DNA of 41,558 nucleotides from CALVZT01 sp964368755 (GCA_964368755.1 CAYJCR010000009.1:1-41558); one strand, 5' to 3'; positions 16,096 to 24,044 are shown, counted from the stretch's first letter. Numbers and translations: made by a program. The notes: generated by a model from the letters alone, not told the origin.

Positions 16096-17181
16096 ATGAA
16101 ACAAGTAAGTACAAGACAATTCTATTATTTTTTGGTGTTAGCTACTGTTGCGTTGAAGTTTTTGTTTTTGCCAACAATAATTGCAAGCGAATGTGGTTCA
16201 AACGGTTTTATTGCAATATTTTTGACACTAGCTCTCGATGTGGGAATGCTATCAATATATTTGTATATTCAGAACAAAGTTCCGGATATGAACTTTTTGC
16301 AGATACTTGACAAACTATTCGGCAAAATTATATCAAGAATCATTCTCATATTGTTCTTTTTTCTGTTCATAATAAAAGGCTTTTCGATATTTCAGAGTTT
16401 ATATGTGTTTTTGCTAGACACATTATACCAAGAACTTAATTGGCTTACATATACAATACCGATGCTTTTTGTCATAGCTTTTGTGTGTAGTAGGAAATTG
16501 AATGTTATTGCCAGAATGATAGAGGCTTCTTTCTTTATAATAGCGTTTTGTCTTTTGGCCTCATTCTTTATAGGTTCGCTCAAAGCCGACATAAGTAATC
16601 TTTTGCCTATTATGGAAAATGGATTTGTAGATATTCAAGGAATGTACAAATACCTACTATGGTTTGGTGATTATATCGTTCTTATTATGCTGTTTGGCGA
16701 TGTTAAGCGAGAAAAAAGATTTTATCTTAAAGTTTACTTATGGGAGATAGGAGCAGTACTTTTTGTTACAGCCTTCTATGTAGTATTTTATTGTCTATAT
16801 GGCAATGGAGCGGTTGTGCACAACAATGCAGTCTCTGATGTTATACAAGTATTGCCACTTAGTGCAGATATAGGTAGACTTGACTGGGTCATAGTGCTGG
16901 TCTGGATATATGCGATTTTTGTTGCATTGATACTACTTATATATCTTAGTTCGCAATGCTTTGATTGGGTTATAGCAAGCCCAAGCAAATGGATTGGAAT
17001 ATCGGTGTCGATAGCATTGCTTATTGCAAGCATATTGATATTCAATTATGATATAGCAAAAATTATTGTCTTCGATGCCCAATATGCCAAATACCTTGCA
17101 ATTGCAACACAGTATGTTGTTCCAATATTTATGCTTATCTTTTCGTTCCGATTGAACAAGAAGGGGGACAAAAAGTTATGA
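16096..17181 (+). CDS. gerAB: Spore germination permease GerAB/GerB family (B subunit)
   Basis: A 361-residue endospore germination permease of the APC-like PF03845 family with about ten membrane helices. The start RQFYYFLVLATVALKFLFLP is typical, as is FLQILDKLFGKIISRII in the third segment. In Bacillus this subunit binds the germinant and acts as an amino-acid-permease-like sensor. Its ATG begins on the base after the gerAA stop, and its end overlaps the C-subunit start by 4 nt (ATGA), so the three genes are translationally coupled. Confidence 0.94.
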   Translation: MKQVSTRQFYYFLVLATVALKFLFLPTIIASECGSNGFIAIFLTLALDVGMLSIYLYIQNKVPDMNFLQILDKLFGKIISRIILILFFFLFIIKGFSIFQSLYVFLLDTLYQELNWLTYTIPMLFVIAFVCSRKLNVIARMIEASFFIIAFCLLASFFIGSLKADISNLLPIMENGFVDIQGMYKYLLWFGDYIVLIMLFGDVKREKRFYLKVYLWEIGAVLFVTAFYVVFYCLYGNGAVVHNNAVSDVIQVLPLSADIGRLDWVIVLVWIYAIFVALILLIYLSSQCFDWVIASPSKWIGISVSIALLIASILIFNYDIAKIIVFDAQYAKYLAIATQYVVPIFMLIFSFRLNKKGDKKL

Positions 17182-18404
17182 AAATGTTGTTAAAAAACAA
17201 ATACTTTGTTCTCCTACTAATTATTGCCTTTGTGTTTTTGCCATCGGCTTTTAGCAAAGAATCGCAAGGAGAAACTGAAGCTATTGTTGTCGCAATAGGA
17301 ATAGACAAATCTAACGAAGAATATGAAGTGTCTGTGCAGACTATTGTGCCTACACCTGCTGAGCAATACAATCAGAATATTAACTTAGTAACAGACAAGG
17401 GCAAAGATATTGCTTCGGCTTTTAACCTAATCGAGTTGCGTATGGGCAAACCGATTGGACTTGTCCATTGCAAAACAATTGTTCTTAACGATACTGTGTG
17501 TGAAGAGAACGTTACGAAACTTCTTGAATGTATATCACGAACCAAAGTCAACACAAACAATATCTCCTTAATACATACCAATAGTAAGGCAAAAGACTTT
17601 CTTAAAGCAAGTGGAGATATCAACAGTGCATTATTCTCCGTTATAAGTGATAATAATTATAACAAAAAGGGCGTATATACGATGAATACGAGTTTGGGAG
17701 ATTACTTTAACGAGTATTTGTCACAGGCAAAGTGTAGTATGTTGTCTAGTATTGATCTAAAAAAGGAAAGTGAAATCGGTGGACTTGGAGAACAGTTCTC
17801 CATATCCAATCAAAACTCGCAAGGGGGAGCCCAAGCCTCTAGTGGTACGGGAGATAAGGAAGTTTTGTATTGCGAGGGAAATTCAGTTATTCTATTAGGT
17901 GGTCGAAGAGTAAAAAAACTAACTCGTGATGAAACCGAGTCAGTTAATTGGGCAAAAAGTCAGGAAGGTAGAGGGCTTTTGTTAATAGAAAATGTGACAG
18001 ATGAGATGTACAATAATGCCACAATATCACTTTCAATAGAAAGAAAAATAACAAAACCAAAAGTATACTTTGAGAATGGGATACCGACGGTAGAAATATC
18101 CGTAATAGCAATATCTAGAATGATAGAGATCTCTCAAGAAGAGGAAACCGAAGCCCAACTTACAAGCACAAAGAAGTTTTTGACAAAGGAATTGAAACGA
18201 CTTGCCGAGCAGAAGATAACGGAAATGTTAAATAACAGTTACCAGATATCAAAAGAAACCAATGCTGACATACTTGGACTTATGGAGTTGTTCTACAAAT
18301 ACAAAACCAAGGAATATAAGAAGTTCATTGCTGATAATGGAATAGAAAACTTCATATCTAGTATCAATTTCAAAACAAAAGTAACGATTAAGGAAAGAGA
18401 TTAA
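17178..18404 (+). CDS. gerAC: Germination protein Ger(x)C family (C subunit), without lipobox cysteine
   Basis: A 408-residue Ger(x)C-family protein, the third receptor subunit. IVVAIGIDKSNEEYEVSVQ is the usual start of the mature domain, and the C-terminal region around LAEQKITEMLNNSYQISKE matches the family. The N-terminus is a hydrophobic signal (about 7-25) ending PSAFSKES, with no Cys where other C subunits have the lipidated residue. The first Cys comes after residue 90. It is therefore either secreted or held by an uncleaved signal, unlike the lipoproteins of Bacillus. A repeat element starts 3 nt after the stop codon. Confidence 0.92.
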   Translation: MKMLLKNKYFVLLLIIAFVFLPSAFSKESQGETEAIVVAIGIDKSNEEYEVSVQTIVPTPAEQYNQNINLVTDKGKDIASAFNLIELRMGKPIGLVHCKTIVLNDTVCEENVTKLLECISRTKVNTNNISLIHTNSKAKDFLKASGDINSALFSVISDNNYNKKGVYTMNTSLGDYFNEYLSQAKCSMLSSIDLKKESEIGGLGEQFSISNQNSQGGAQASSGTGDKEVLYCEGNSVILLGGRRVKKLTRDETESVNWAKSQEGRGLLLIENVTDEMYNNATISLSIERKITKPKVYFENGIPTVEISVIAISRMIEISQEEETEAQLTSTKKFLTKELKRLAEQKITEMLNNSYQISKETNADILGLMELFYKYKTKEYKKFIADNGIENFISSINFKTKVTIKERD

Positions 18405-18407
18405 AGT

Positions 18408-18640
18408 GCTTATTCGGATATGGCTTTACTCATTGGATGCTTATTCGGATATGCCTTTACTCTTTGGGTGCTTATTCGGATATACCTTTACTCTTTGGCT
18501 TCGACCTTCGGTCTGCAGAATCAGAGTAAAGCCATATCCTCAACGCCTGGCTTAAGAGGATTTAGATCAAAAGTTAAATGCTCAACGCTTGGTTTTAAGA
18601 AATCAAAGTTAAGTCATATTCTCAACGCCTGATAATAAGG
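18408..18640 (+). repeat. Modular palindromic repeat element, copy R1 (after the germination C gene)
   Basis: Three 31-bp tandem units, each starting GCTTATTCGGATAT, lie at 18408, 18439 and 18470. A central hairpin GACC-TTC-GGTC follows at about 18503-18513. Then come right-hand units starting CTCAACGC at 18539, 18581 and 18621. The left units (CCTTTACTCT) pair with the right arm (AGAGTAAAG) to give a long imperfect stem. It lies 3 nt after a stop codon. Two further copies, in the same orientation relative to the gene before them, lie after ssb and rpsF. No protein is encoded convincingly. Confidence 0.85.
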
Positions 18641-18724
18641 TCGCGACAAGCTTATGTTACAGCAATTGGTCGTATTACTCGCATATTATTCTAAAATATA
18701 TATTGCAAATAAAAACAAAATGTC

Positions 18725-18756
18725 CAGGTCGAAAGTACACAAAAATAATCGACCTG
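18725..18756. other. inverted repeat in the gene-free stretch 18641-18799
   Basis: CAGGTCGA (18725-18732) and TCGACCTG (18749-18756) form an 8-bp stem with a 16-nt loop. There is no T-run on the plus strand, so it is not a convincing terminator for the germination operon. The rest of the stretch is A/T-rich and shows nothing else I can name. Confidence 0.4.
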
Positions 18757-18799
18757 AACAAATATAATAATAAAAAATATAATAGAAGTTAGAGATTAG

Positions 18800-18907
18800 A
18801 TGCAAGGCAAGGCAGACGCGTATTTTTACGAGGCAGTGTACAAAGACTTGCTAATAGGTATACGGGATATAATAGAAGTTACAGAACAGATGAAGAATAA
18901 GAAATAA
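18800..18907 (+). CDS. Possible 35-residue small ORF
   Basis: An ATG at 18800, immediately after an in-frame TAG, opens 35 codons ending in the terminator A-run. The product begins MQGKADAYFYEAVYKDLLIG and ends in a Lys-rich amphipathic tail. There is no Shine-Dalgarno sequence and no clear promoter. Codons 24-30 lie in DNA that is the exact reverse complement of the rpsR 3' end, so the frame may be a by-product of an inverted duplication. Weakly supported; unknown function. Confidence 0.22.
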   Translation: MQGKADAYFYEAVYKDLLIGIRDIIEVTEQMKNKK

Positions 18908-18963
18908 AAAACCCCCAAGTCAGGAGTGTATACAGACATACATGACTGATTTGGGAGTTTTTG
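18905..18963 (-). terminator. terminator of the rpsF-ssb-rpsR operon
   Basis: A CCCCCAAGTCAG / CTGATTTGGGAG stem with A- and T-tracts on both sides lies about 30 nt after the rpsR stop and is usable from either strand. A 19-bp inverted repeat (18871-18889 / 18982-19000) encloses it. Confidence 0.8.
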
Positions 18964-18995
18964 TAATGACGCAATTATTCGCTGTTCTGTAACTT

Positions 18996-19259
18996 CTATT
19001 CGCCTTTGAATGGAAGCAAAGCCATAACCCTTGCCCTCTTGATAGCACGAGCAAGTTCTCTTTGGTGCATTGCACATACACCAGTCTGGCGTCTAGGAAC
19101 AATCTTGCCTTTCTCTGTAACAAATCTCTTAAGTGTAGCTATATCTTTGTAGTCAATAACTTTGGATTTGTCAGCACAGAATGCACAAACTTTTCTTTTT
19201 GCAGGACGACGTTTTTTACTAAACTTATCGTCGCTCATTTCTTTGTTCATTTCTGACAT
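18996..19259 (-). CDS. rpsR: 30S ribosomal protein S18
   Basis: An 87-residue S18, which pairs with S6 on the platform of the 30S subunit. The core VIDYKDIATLKRFVTEKGKI and the basic helix RELARAIKRARVMALLPF are diagnostic. It keeps the zinc-type ligands CAFC (residues 25-28) and TGVCAMH (about 60-66), so it is the C+ form. AAGGAGA lies 7 nt before the ATG. It is the last gene of rpsF-ssb-rpsR, but 328 nt separate it from ssb, much of it repeat element R2. Confidence 0.97.
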   Translation of the reverse strand: MSEMNKEMSDDKFSKKRRPAKRKVCAFCADKSKVIDYKDIATLKRFVTEKGKIVPRRQTGVCAMHQRELARAIKRARVMALLPFKGE

Positions 19260-19317
19260 AGTTTTATCTCCTTATAACTAACAAAAACGTTAGTATTATT
19301 TATATTTTGTAATGCGA

Positions 19318-19340
19318 TCTTAGACTCTAAGGGTCTAAGA
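19318..19340. other. 8-bp hairpin upstream of rpsR
   Basis: TCTTAGAC (19318-19325) and GTCTAAGA (19333-19340) with a 7-nt loop lie between repeat R2 and the rpsR ribosome binding site. No T-run follows on the minus strand. Possibly an mRNA-stability or processing element; function not shown. Confidence 0.35.
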
Positions 19341-19359
19341 CTCGGCTTTTAATTGGATG

Positions 19360-19585
19360 CTCTTAACATTTTGCTCTTACCCATCTAAACTTAGGAGTTG
19401 AGCATTTAACTTTTACTCTAATTCCTTAAAACCAAGCGTTGAGCATTTAACTTTTGATCTAAATCCTCTTAAGCCAGGCGTTGAGGATATGGCTTTACTC
19501 TGATTCTGCAGACCGAAGGTCGAAGCCAAAGAGTAAAGGTATATCCGAATAAGCACCCAAAGAGTAAAGGCATATCCGAATAAGC
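19360..19585 (-). repeat. Modular palindromic repeat element, copy R2 (after ssb)
   Basis: Read on the minus strand it begins 2 nt after the ssb stop. It contains two 31-bp left units, the central GACC/GGTC hairpin and three right-hand CTCAAC units. Bases 19425-19585 are the exact reverse complement of 18439-18599 in R1 (161 bp without a mismatch), while the flanks beyond diverge. It fills most of the ssb-rpsR spacer. Confidence 0.88.
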
Positions 19586-19587
19586 AA

Positions 19588-19989
19588 TTAGAATGGCAAT
19601 GTATCGTCTTCGATTGGTTGAAGACCGGTAACATCATCACCGTTGCTTACTGGTTTGTCTTGGTCATTAGTAGCACCTGAACGAGTTCCGATAAACTCAA
19701 CTTCTTCTGCAACAACTTCTGTTACGTATCTCTTTGAGCCATCTTGTCCGTCATATGATCTTGTCTGAATATTGCCAACAACTGCAGCTTTGCTACCTTT
19801 CTTTAGGTACTTTGCACAATTCTCAGCTTGAGCACGCCATACAACAATATTGATAAAATCAGCAGTCTTGTCTTCGTTAGAAAATCTCTTACTAACAGCA
19901 AGGGTAAATCTACAGAAAGCAATGCCACTATTTGTTGTAGAAAGCTCTGGGTCTTTGGTAAGATTACCAATAAGTATAACTTTATTCAT
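19588..19989 (-). CDS. ssb: Single-stranded DNA-binding protein
   Basis: A 133-residue SSB. The OB fold begins MNKVILIGNLTKDPEL and includes FCRFTLAVSKRF and YLKKGSKAAVVGNIQTRSYD. The acidic flexible tail ends DDTLPF, the tip that docks RecO, PriA and other partners. It coats single-stranded DNA in replication and repair. AGAGG lies 6 nt before the ATG. It sits between rpsF and rpsR, as in Bacillus, but is spaced from both by repeat-containing stretches of about 290 and 330 nt. Confidence 0.97.
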   Translation of the reverse strand: MNKVILIGNLTKDPELSTTNSGIAFCRFTLAVSKRFSNEDKTADFINIVVWRAQAENCAKYLKKGSKAAVVGNIQTRSYDGQDGSKRYVTEVVAEEVEFIGTRSGATNDQDKPVSNGDDVTGLQPIEDDTLPF

Positions 19990-20167
19990 AGAATACCTCT
20001 TTTAACCTTAATAGGTTGGAGTGTTTTGTTTGATTCTTAATAAATATTTGATTGTTTTTTGCTTCTTATTCTTCCTAATCTAGCTATGTACTTGGATTGT
20101 GTACTCAAATTTTTACCTCGCGTGTCTATGGTGTATACACAACATTGTATGTCTCGACCATATTGAT

Positions 20168-20277
20168 AAGCGTTGAGGATATGGCTTTACTCTGATTCTG
20201 CAGACCGAAGGTCGAAGCCAAAGAGTAAAGGCGTATCCGAATAAGCATCCAAAGACAAAAGTTAAATGTGAATAAGC
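20168..20277 (-). repeat. Modular palindromic repeat element, copy R3 (after rpsF)
   Basis: Read on the minus strand it starts 2 nt after the rpsF stop with a variant 31-bp unit (GCTTATTCACATTTAAC...). A standard unit, the GACC/GGTC hairpin and one right arm ending CTCAACGC follow. It is shorter than R1 and R2. The remaining rpsF-ssb spacer (19990-20167) is A/T-rich and holds a small AACCT/AGGTT dyad near the ssb ribosome site but no gene. Confidence 0.85.
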
Positions 20278-20279
20278 AA

Positions 20280-20561
20280 TTACTTACGTACAATCATACA
20301 ACGTAAGATGTTGTCTGTGATAAGCATAAGCTTATTAACAGCATCACTGACTTCAGCGCTTGACTCAAAGTTCATAAGAACATAGAAGCCTTCAGTCTTG
20401 AACTTAATAGGGAAAGTAAGTTTCTTAAGTCCCCATTTGTCAACACTTGTGATAGAACCAGCATTCTTCTCGATATAATCTTTGAATTTGTTGATCAAAG
20501 CATCTTTCTCTTCATCGCTGATACTTGGTGAAATGATGACAAGCATTTCGTATTTGTTCAT
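20280..20561 (-). CDS. rpsF: 30S ribosomal protein S6
   Basis: A 93-residue S6, partner of S18. MNKYEMLVIISPSISDEE and WGLKKLTFPIKFKTEGFYVL are family hallmarks. The start at 20561 follows AAAAGGAGGT by 7 nt; the frame is open 16 codons further upstream, but those lie in the structured leader. It is the first gene of the rpsF-ssb-rpsR operon. The leader contains a hairpin followed by CCG and a helix covering the ribosome site, so S6:S18 autoregulation is likely. Confidence 0.97.
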   Translation of the reverse strand: MNKYEMLVIISPSISDEEKDALINKFKDYIEKNAGSITSVDKWGLKKLTFPIKFKTEGFYVLMNFESSAEVSDAVNKLMLITDNILRCMIVRK

Positions 20562-20614
20562 GTTGTTTACCTCCTTTTGGACTAATCGGCTGAGAATGAT
20601 TCTCAGCAAGGAAG
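20562..20614 (-). promoter_or_regulatory. probable S6:S18-responsive leader element of rpsF
   Basis: In the mRNA, CUUCCUU (20614-20608) can pair with the Shine-Dalgarno AAGGAGG (20576-20570). Inside lies a perfect 7-bp hairpin (CUGAGAA / UUCUCAG, 20606-20590) followed directly by CCG (20589-20587). A hairpin with an adjacent CCG is the known recognition feature of the S6:S18 complex in rpsF leaders. Binding would hold the ribosome site closed. The fold is drawn by hand, not computed. Confidence 0.55.
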
Positions 20615-20720
20615 ATATTGGTGGACAGCGAGTGTTTATTCAAAAAAACAAACCCAATTTGTATTACAAAGAGGGTCATAATAATAGAAAAACGTACCCT
20701 TGCCACTTAATCTTGACAAC

Positions 20721-20749
20721 AATATATCACAAAGAGGCTTTGAATGCAA
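20721..20749 (-). promoter_or_regulatory. promoter of the rpsF-ssb-rpsR operon
   Basis: Minus strand TTGCAT (20744-20749), 17-bp spacer, extended -10 TGATATATT (hexamer 20721-20726). It gives a leader of about 150 nt, long enough for regulatory structure. Confidence 0.55.
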
Positions 20750-20796
20750 GTGTTTTTTTTACTTCTATATATAATACAGTATAGAATGTAAATCAT

Positions 20797-20826
20797 TTGA
20801 CTAAATAACAGCTTTTGGATTAAAAT
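20797..20826 (+). promoter_or_regulatory. promoter abutting the start codon at 20833
   Basis: TTGACT (20797-20802), 18-bp spacer, TAAAAT (20821-20826); 6 nt separate the -10 box from the ATG. Confidence 0.6.
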
Positions 20827-20832
20827 ATATCT

Positions 20833-21381
20833 ATGGACAAAGTTAACAGTACAGACAAATGGATTATCAAGATAACATATCTACTAGGAGCATTATTGCT
20901 AATAGTAGGCATTATCGTTGCCATAGTCCTTATTGACTGGGATAATGGCAAGACTCCTATAAGGGTATCTGTCGAAGGTGGTAATGGTGCATATACTATT
21001 GAGTACAATACAGATGCGGACACTTACACCTTAACGGCTCAGCCAGACAAAGGTTACAAAGTTGAGGGGTGGTATGGTGCTGACCGCCAACTATTATCTT
21101 CGGACAAACAGATAGAGTTGAGTCAAGAAGAGCATCAAGAAGTTATTGTCAAATACAAGATTATCACCGTGACTGTTACGTACAACTTCCAGAATGGTAG
21201 TAGTAATGTTCAAGAGCGATATACATACAATAAGTTTTATACAACACTTACAGGCAACAATGGTGGACTACCGGTTAGAATATGGAGCGAGAAGCCCAAC
21301 GAAACTTATCGCGCATTGGGACCAAATCAAGGCATTGTCTCAACCTATGTTGAAGATATAACATTGTATGCTTTGTACTAG
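20833..21381 (+). CDS. Membrane-anchored protein with InlB-like repeat
   Basis: A 182-residue protein with a single hydrophobic segment (about 14-34: ITYLLGALLLIVGIIVAIVL) that anchors it to the membrane. The extracytoplasmic part has beta sequence such as TLTAQPDKGYKVEGWYG, and the end EDITLYALY is the closing strand of Listeria-Bacteroides (InlB B-type) repeats. It shares this repeat type with the giant surface protein 900 nt downstream, so both probably act at the envelope. No ribosome binding site precedes the ATG. Function unknown. Confidence 0.68.
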   Translation: MDKVNSTDKWIIKITYLLGALLLIVGIIVAIVLIDWDNGKTPIRVSVEGGNGAYTIEYNTDADTYTLTAQPDKGYKVEGWYGADRQLLSSDKQIELSQEEHQEVIVKYKIITVTVTYNFQNGSSNVQERYTYNKFYTTLTGNNGGLPVRIWSEKPNETYRALGPNQGIVSTYVEDITLYALY

Positions 21382-21456
21382 AAGTTGAGTAAAAAACACA
21401 TTTTTTTGTTAAAAAATTGCAAAAAAGTCGTTGTTTTGGCAAAAAAGTTATAAAAA

Positions 21457-21499
21457 ATAGAGCATTTTCCACAACGGAGAATTGCCCTATATTTTTTTT
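21457..21499. terminator. bidirectional terminator
   Basis: ATAGAGCA (21457-21464) / TGCCCTAT (21483-21490), one mismatch, with a T-run of eight on the plus strand and an A-run before the left arm. It separates the InlB-repeat gene (+) from the converging GNAT gene (-). Confidence 0.65.
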
Positions 21500-21506
21500 A
21501 TTCCAT

Positions 21507-22034
21507 TCAGTCGCAATCTATATCAGATAGGCTTTTGCCATAATAATTGACAGTGTACTTCTGTCCTTCTTCGCCTTCTTGCTTTGGCTCATATTGTTCG
21601 ACTGTCGACTTGATAAACTTGTTGTATCCCCAATGGTTGTATATGGCAATATTGTATTCTTCCTCAGGCTCTACACCGAGAGTGGCACAAGTATACCCCA
21701 TATCTATCAAGTCTTGTTCAGCGAACTTGTGCAATGAAGAAAATACTCCTTTGCCTCGATACTCTTCTTTGATACGAAAAGCTTCCAAATAGACCCTATC
21801 TACACCGTTAGCAAGATTGGGATCATCGTTGTAGAACATAGCAGACATCTCTCCGATAATCTTGTCTCCATCAAGGGTAATGTATACCCGGCTTTTGCCA
21901 GACCTAGCATTATTGAGGGCGTTAGTTCTCCATAACACCCAACGATTATCTCCAGGGTGTTCGGCAACATTCCTATCCCATAGGGCTTCGAGTTCTTTTA
22001 TATTGGCTATTTTGTTAATATATGTTTTTTTCAT
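21507..22034 (-). CDS. GNAT-family N-acetyltransferase
   Basis: A 175-residue acetyltransferase. FRIKEEYRGKGVFSSL (about 86-101) is the acetyl-CoA binding motif A (R-x-x-G-x-G/A form), and IAIYNHWGYNKF is the C-terminal motif typical of GNAT enzymes. The substrate cannot be predicted. No Shine-Dalgarno sequence precedes the ATG; instead a perfect TATAAT ends 6 nt upstream. Divergent from the giant surface protein gene. Confidence 0.88.
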   Translation of the reverse strand: MKKTYINKIANIKELEALWDRNVAEHPGDNRWVLWRTNALNNARSGKSRVYITLDGDKIIGEMSAMFYNDDPNLANGVDRVYLEAFRIKEEYRGKGVFSSLHKFAEQDLIDMGYTCATLGVEPEEEYNIAIYNHWGYNKFIKSTVEQYEPKQEGEEGQKYTVNYYGKSLSDIDCD

Positions 22035-22040
22035 ACCATT

Positions 22041-22068
22041 ATTATACCAAGAATATGGGAATAATCAA
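22041..22068 (-). promoter_or_regulatory. promoter abutting the GNAT start codon
   Basis: Minus strand TTGATT (22063-22068), 16-bp spacer, extended -10 TGGTATAAT (hexamer 22041-22046), 6 nt before the ATG at 22034. Confidence 0.7.
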
Positions 22069-22134
22069 GCGAATGACTTATCATTACATAATTGCTACTA
22101 TTAAGATTAGCCCAACTATATACAAATAGTATAA

Positions 22135-22146
22135 TAGTATATACTA
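22135..22146. promoter_or_regulatory. 12-bp palindrome, possible operator
   Basis: TAGTATATACTA is a perfect dyad lying between the divergent GNAT and surface-protein promoters. Position suits a regulator site, but A/T-rich palindromes arise easily by chance here. Confidence 0.25.
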
Positions 22147-22161
22147 ATATTACAAAAATAT

Positions 22162-22191
22162 TTGACATATCTAAGTCCTTTGGCGGATAAT
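22162..22191 (+). promoter_or_regulatory. promoter of the giant surface protein gene
   Basis: Consensus TTGACA (22162-22167), 18-bp spacer, GATAAT (22186-22191), about 60 nt before the TTG start. Confidence 0.6.
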
Positions 22192-22251
22192 GAAGTCAAG
22201 TATATCGTACAACTATTATTGATTTGCTAATGATAGAGGGAGGGGTGGCTT

Positions 22252-24044
22252 TTGTTCTTACGGAAGAAAAATAAGTATATTATCCTATGTCTTGCTACTA
22301 TGGTTATCGGACTAAGTCTATTTGGCTTGGTGCTTTTTGGTTCATTCGGTAGAGCCTATGCAACTGGAGGTGAGGCTGTTGGGGATATTATCAAAGCCTC
22401 TGATATGCAAGCATCAAGTGCTACTTATAATCCAGGCGATACTGTCACATTCGGCAAATATCCACAAAGTGCTTTTGATGTTACAATAAAAACTTCTGAT
22501 GCCGTTGCTGTCAAAAACTTAAAGAACGCTCTTACGACTGCCGGAGTTATAGTCAGAGCAATAGACTGTGTGCAATTCGGAACATTAACTAGCGGAGTGT
22601 ACAAAAGAACAGAAATGTTTGCGGTAAATAGCACAAATCTTGCATACTTTTACACAAAATATAATACTACTACAAACACTCTAACAACAGAAGATACAAG
22701 AAAGGTAAGCACTTCGAACCCTGGAGGTACAATAACTAAAACCTATAGCAATTTGACTTATAACTCTATCTCAAAAGAGTATGCCTATAATGGCGTTACA
22801 ACAGCAGTCGAAGTTGTCGGTAAGTCATATAAGGCAACATTTGACAATGGCGTTACCTACGACTCGATAACAGGGTACTATACATATAATAGCTCCGAAT
22901 ACTACCGTACGATAAAACATGATAATTCATCAACAACCCCTGATGTGTGGTTTATGGTCGAGCCTATCGAGTGGAGAGTTGTTGGTAATGACAGTAACAG
23001 TAATAAACTTAAACTGCTAAGTGAAAAGGTCCTTGACTCTATGATGCCCCAAGGCACTTTTACAAACGAAGGAGACGCTGTTAGTAGTCCTTTGACCGCT
23101 TGGAATAACCTTAAGACAACAGCATTCCTTAATGGCACAGATAATATAATTAATGGCTCTTATAAAGCAAATTATGATACAAAGGAACATGGCTACTTAA
23201 GTTTCTTTCATTCGGCATTTTCTACCGCCCAACAAGGTTGTCTGGAAGGCCAAACAGTTGGTGGAGAGAACTACAAAGTATCTCTACTATCATCTAGTGA
23301 GGCGACCTATTATAACGTTGGTAATGTATTCAAAATAGATGATGTAAATATATTCAAAACGACTGTTACCGGTCTTGCTTCAGCTCATTTGGCAAGCTCT
23401 TCATATTGGAGACCTCAGACGGGATATATCAATAGTGGAACTTATTATAGTTCTAACTACTACTATTGTTCCAATTACGGACTCAGACCAACCATACTAT
23501 TAAATGCTACTGTTACAAGTATGTCAGACGGTAATGTGTTAAAGAAAAAGATCGAAACGACGACGTATATATCTCAGAACACAATCGATGCTCTCAAAGC
23601 TCTCAAAGCTCCTAGTTGGACTAAGACTATGGACTCCTACTTGTATTTTGGTAAATACCCACAATCAAAGGTACTTAGTCCTGCTACGGCCCTTACAGAT
23701 GCTGGAGTCATAGTCAGAGCGATAGATTGCGTACAATTTGGGACTTTTACTAATAATGTATATGAAAGAACTTTGTCATACACAAGAAGTGCATCTACTA
23801 CATCTACTATTACTTTTACTTATACCAGTACCAACGACGGTACTAATAGCGGAATTTTAGCTGGCAATGCGATAGTGGCTGGCAAGACAGTAACTAAGAA
23901 TAGCGAAACATCTTACACATATGGTGATATTACAGCAACAGTCGCCTTAAGAGCCAACAAGTCATATAAGGTAACATTTGACAATGGCGTTACCTACGAC
24001 TCGGTAACGGGGTACTATACGCATAACAACTCCGAATACTATCG
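22252..24044 (+). CDS. Giant surface protein, N-terminal part (signal peptide and DUF6273-like domains), cut by gap
   Basis: The first 597 codons of a gene that runs into the assembly gap. The start is TTG at 22252 with a strong GAGGGAGGGG ribosome site. Residues 1-38 form a signal peptide with probable cleavage after RAYA. One full DUF6273-like domain follows: FGKYPQS, IEWRVV, LLSEKVLD, AFSTAQQG, VSLLSSSEA and YGLRPTILLN in order. A second copy starts with YFGKYPQS near residue 463 and shares GVIVRAIDCVQFGT with the first. DUF6273 domains occur in exported Clostridial proteins and have no known activity. The DNA just before the gap nearly repeats 22828-22908, which explains why assembly failed here. 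Confidence 0.85.

Noticed and set aside
18408..18500. Three 31-bp tandem units that could suggest a CRISPR array
   Set aside because: The units are directly adjacent with no spacers, they vary internally, and no cas gene is present.
18420..18632. A 70-codon frame inside repeat R1, with a matching frame at 19413-19640 in R2
   Set aside because: The similarity is simply the shared DNA repeat; neither has a ribosome site and the second runs into ssb on the same strand out of frame. Treated as repeat shadow, not a gene family.
20562..20609. Longer N-terminus for S6
   Set aside because: It would translate the leader hairpin and the ribosome binding site; standard S6 starts at 20561.
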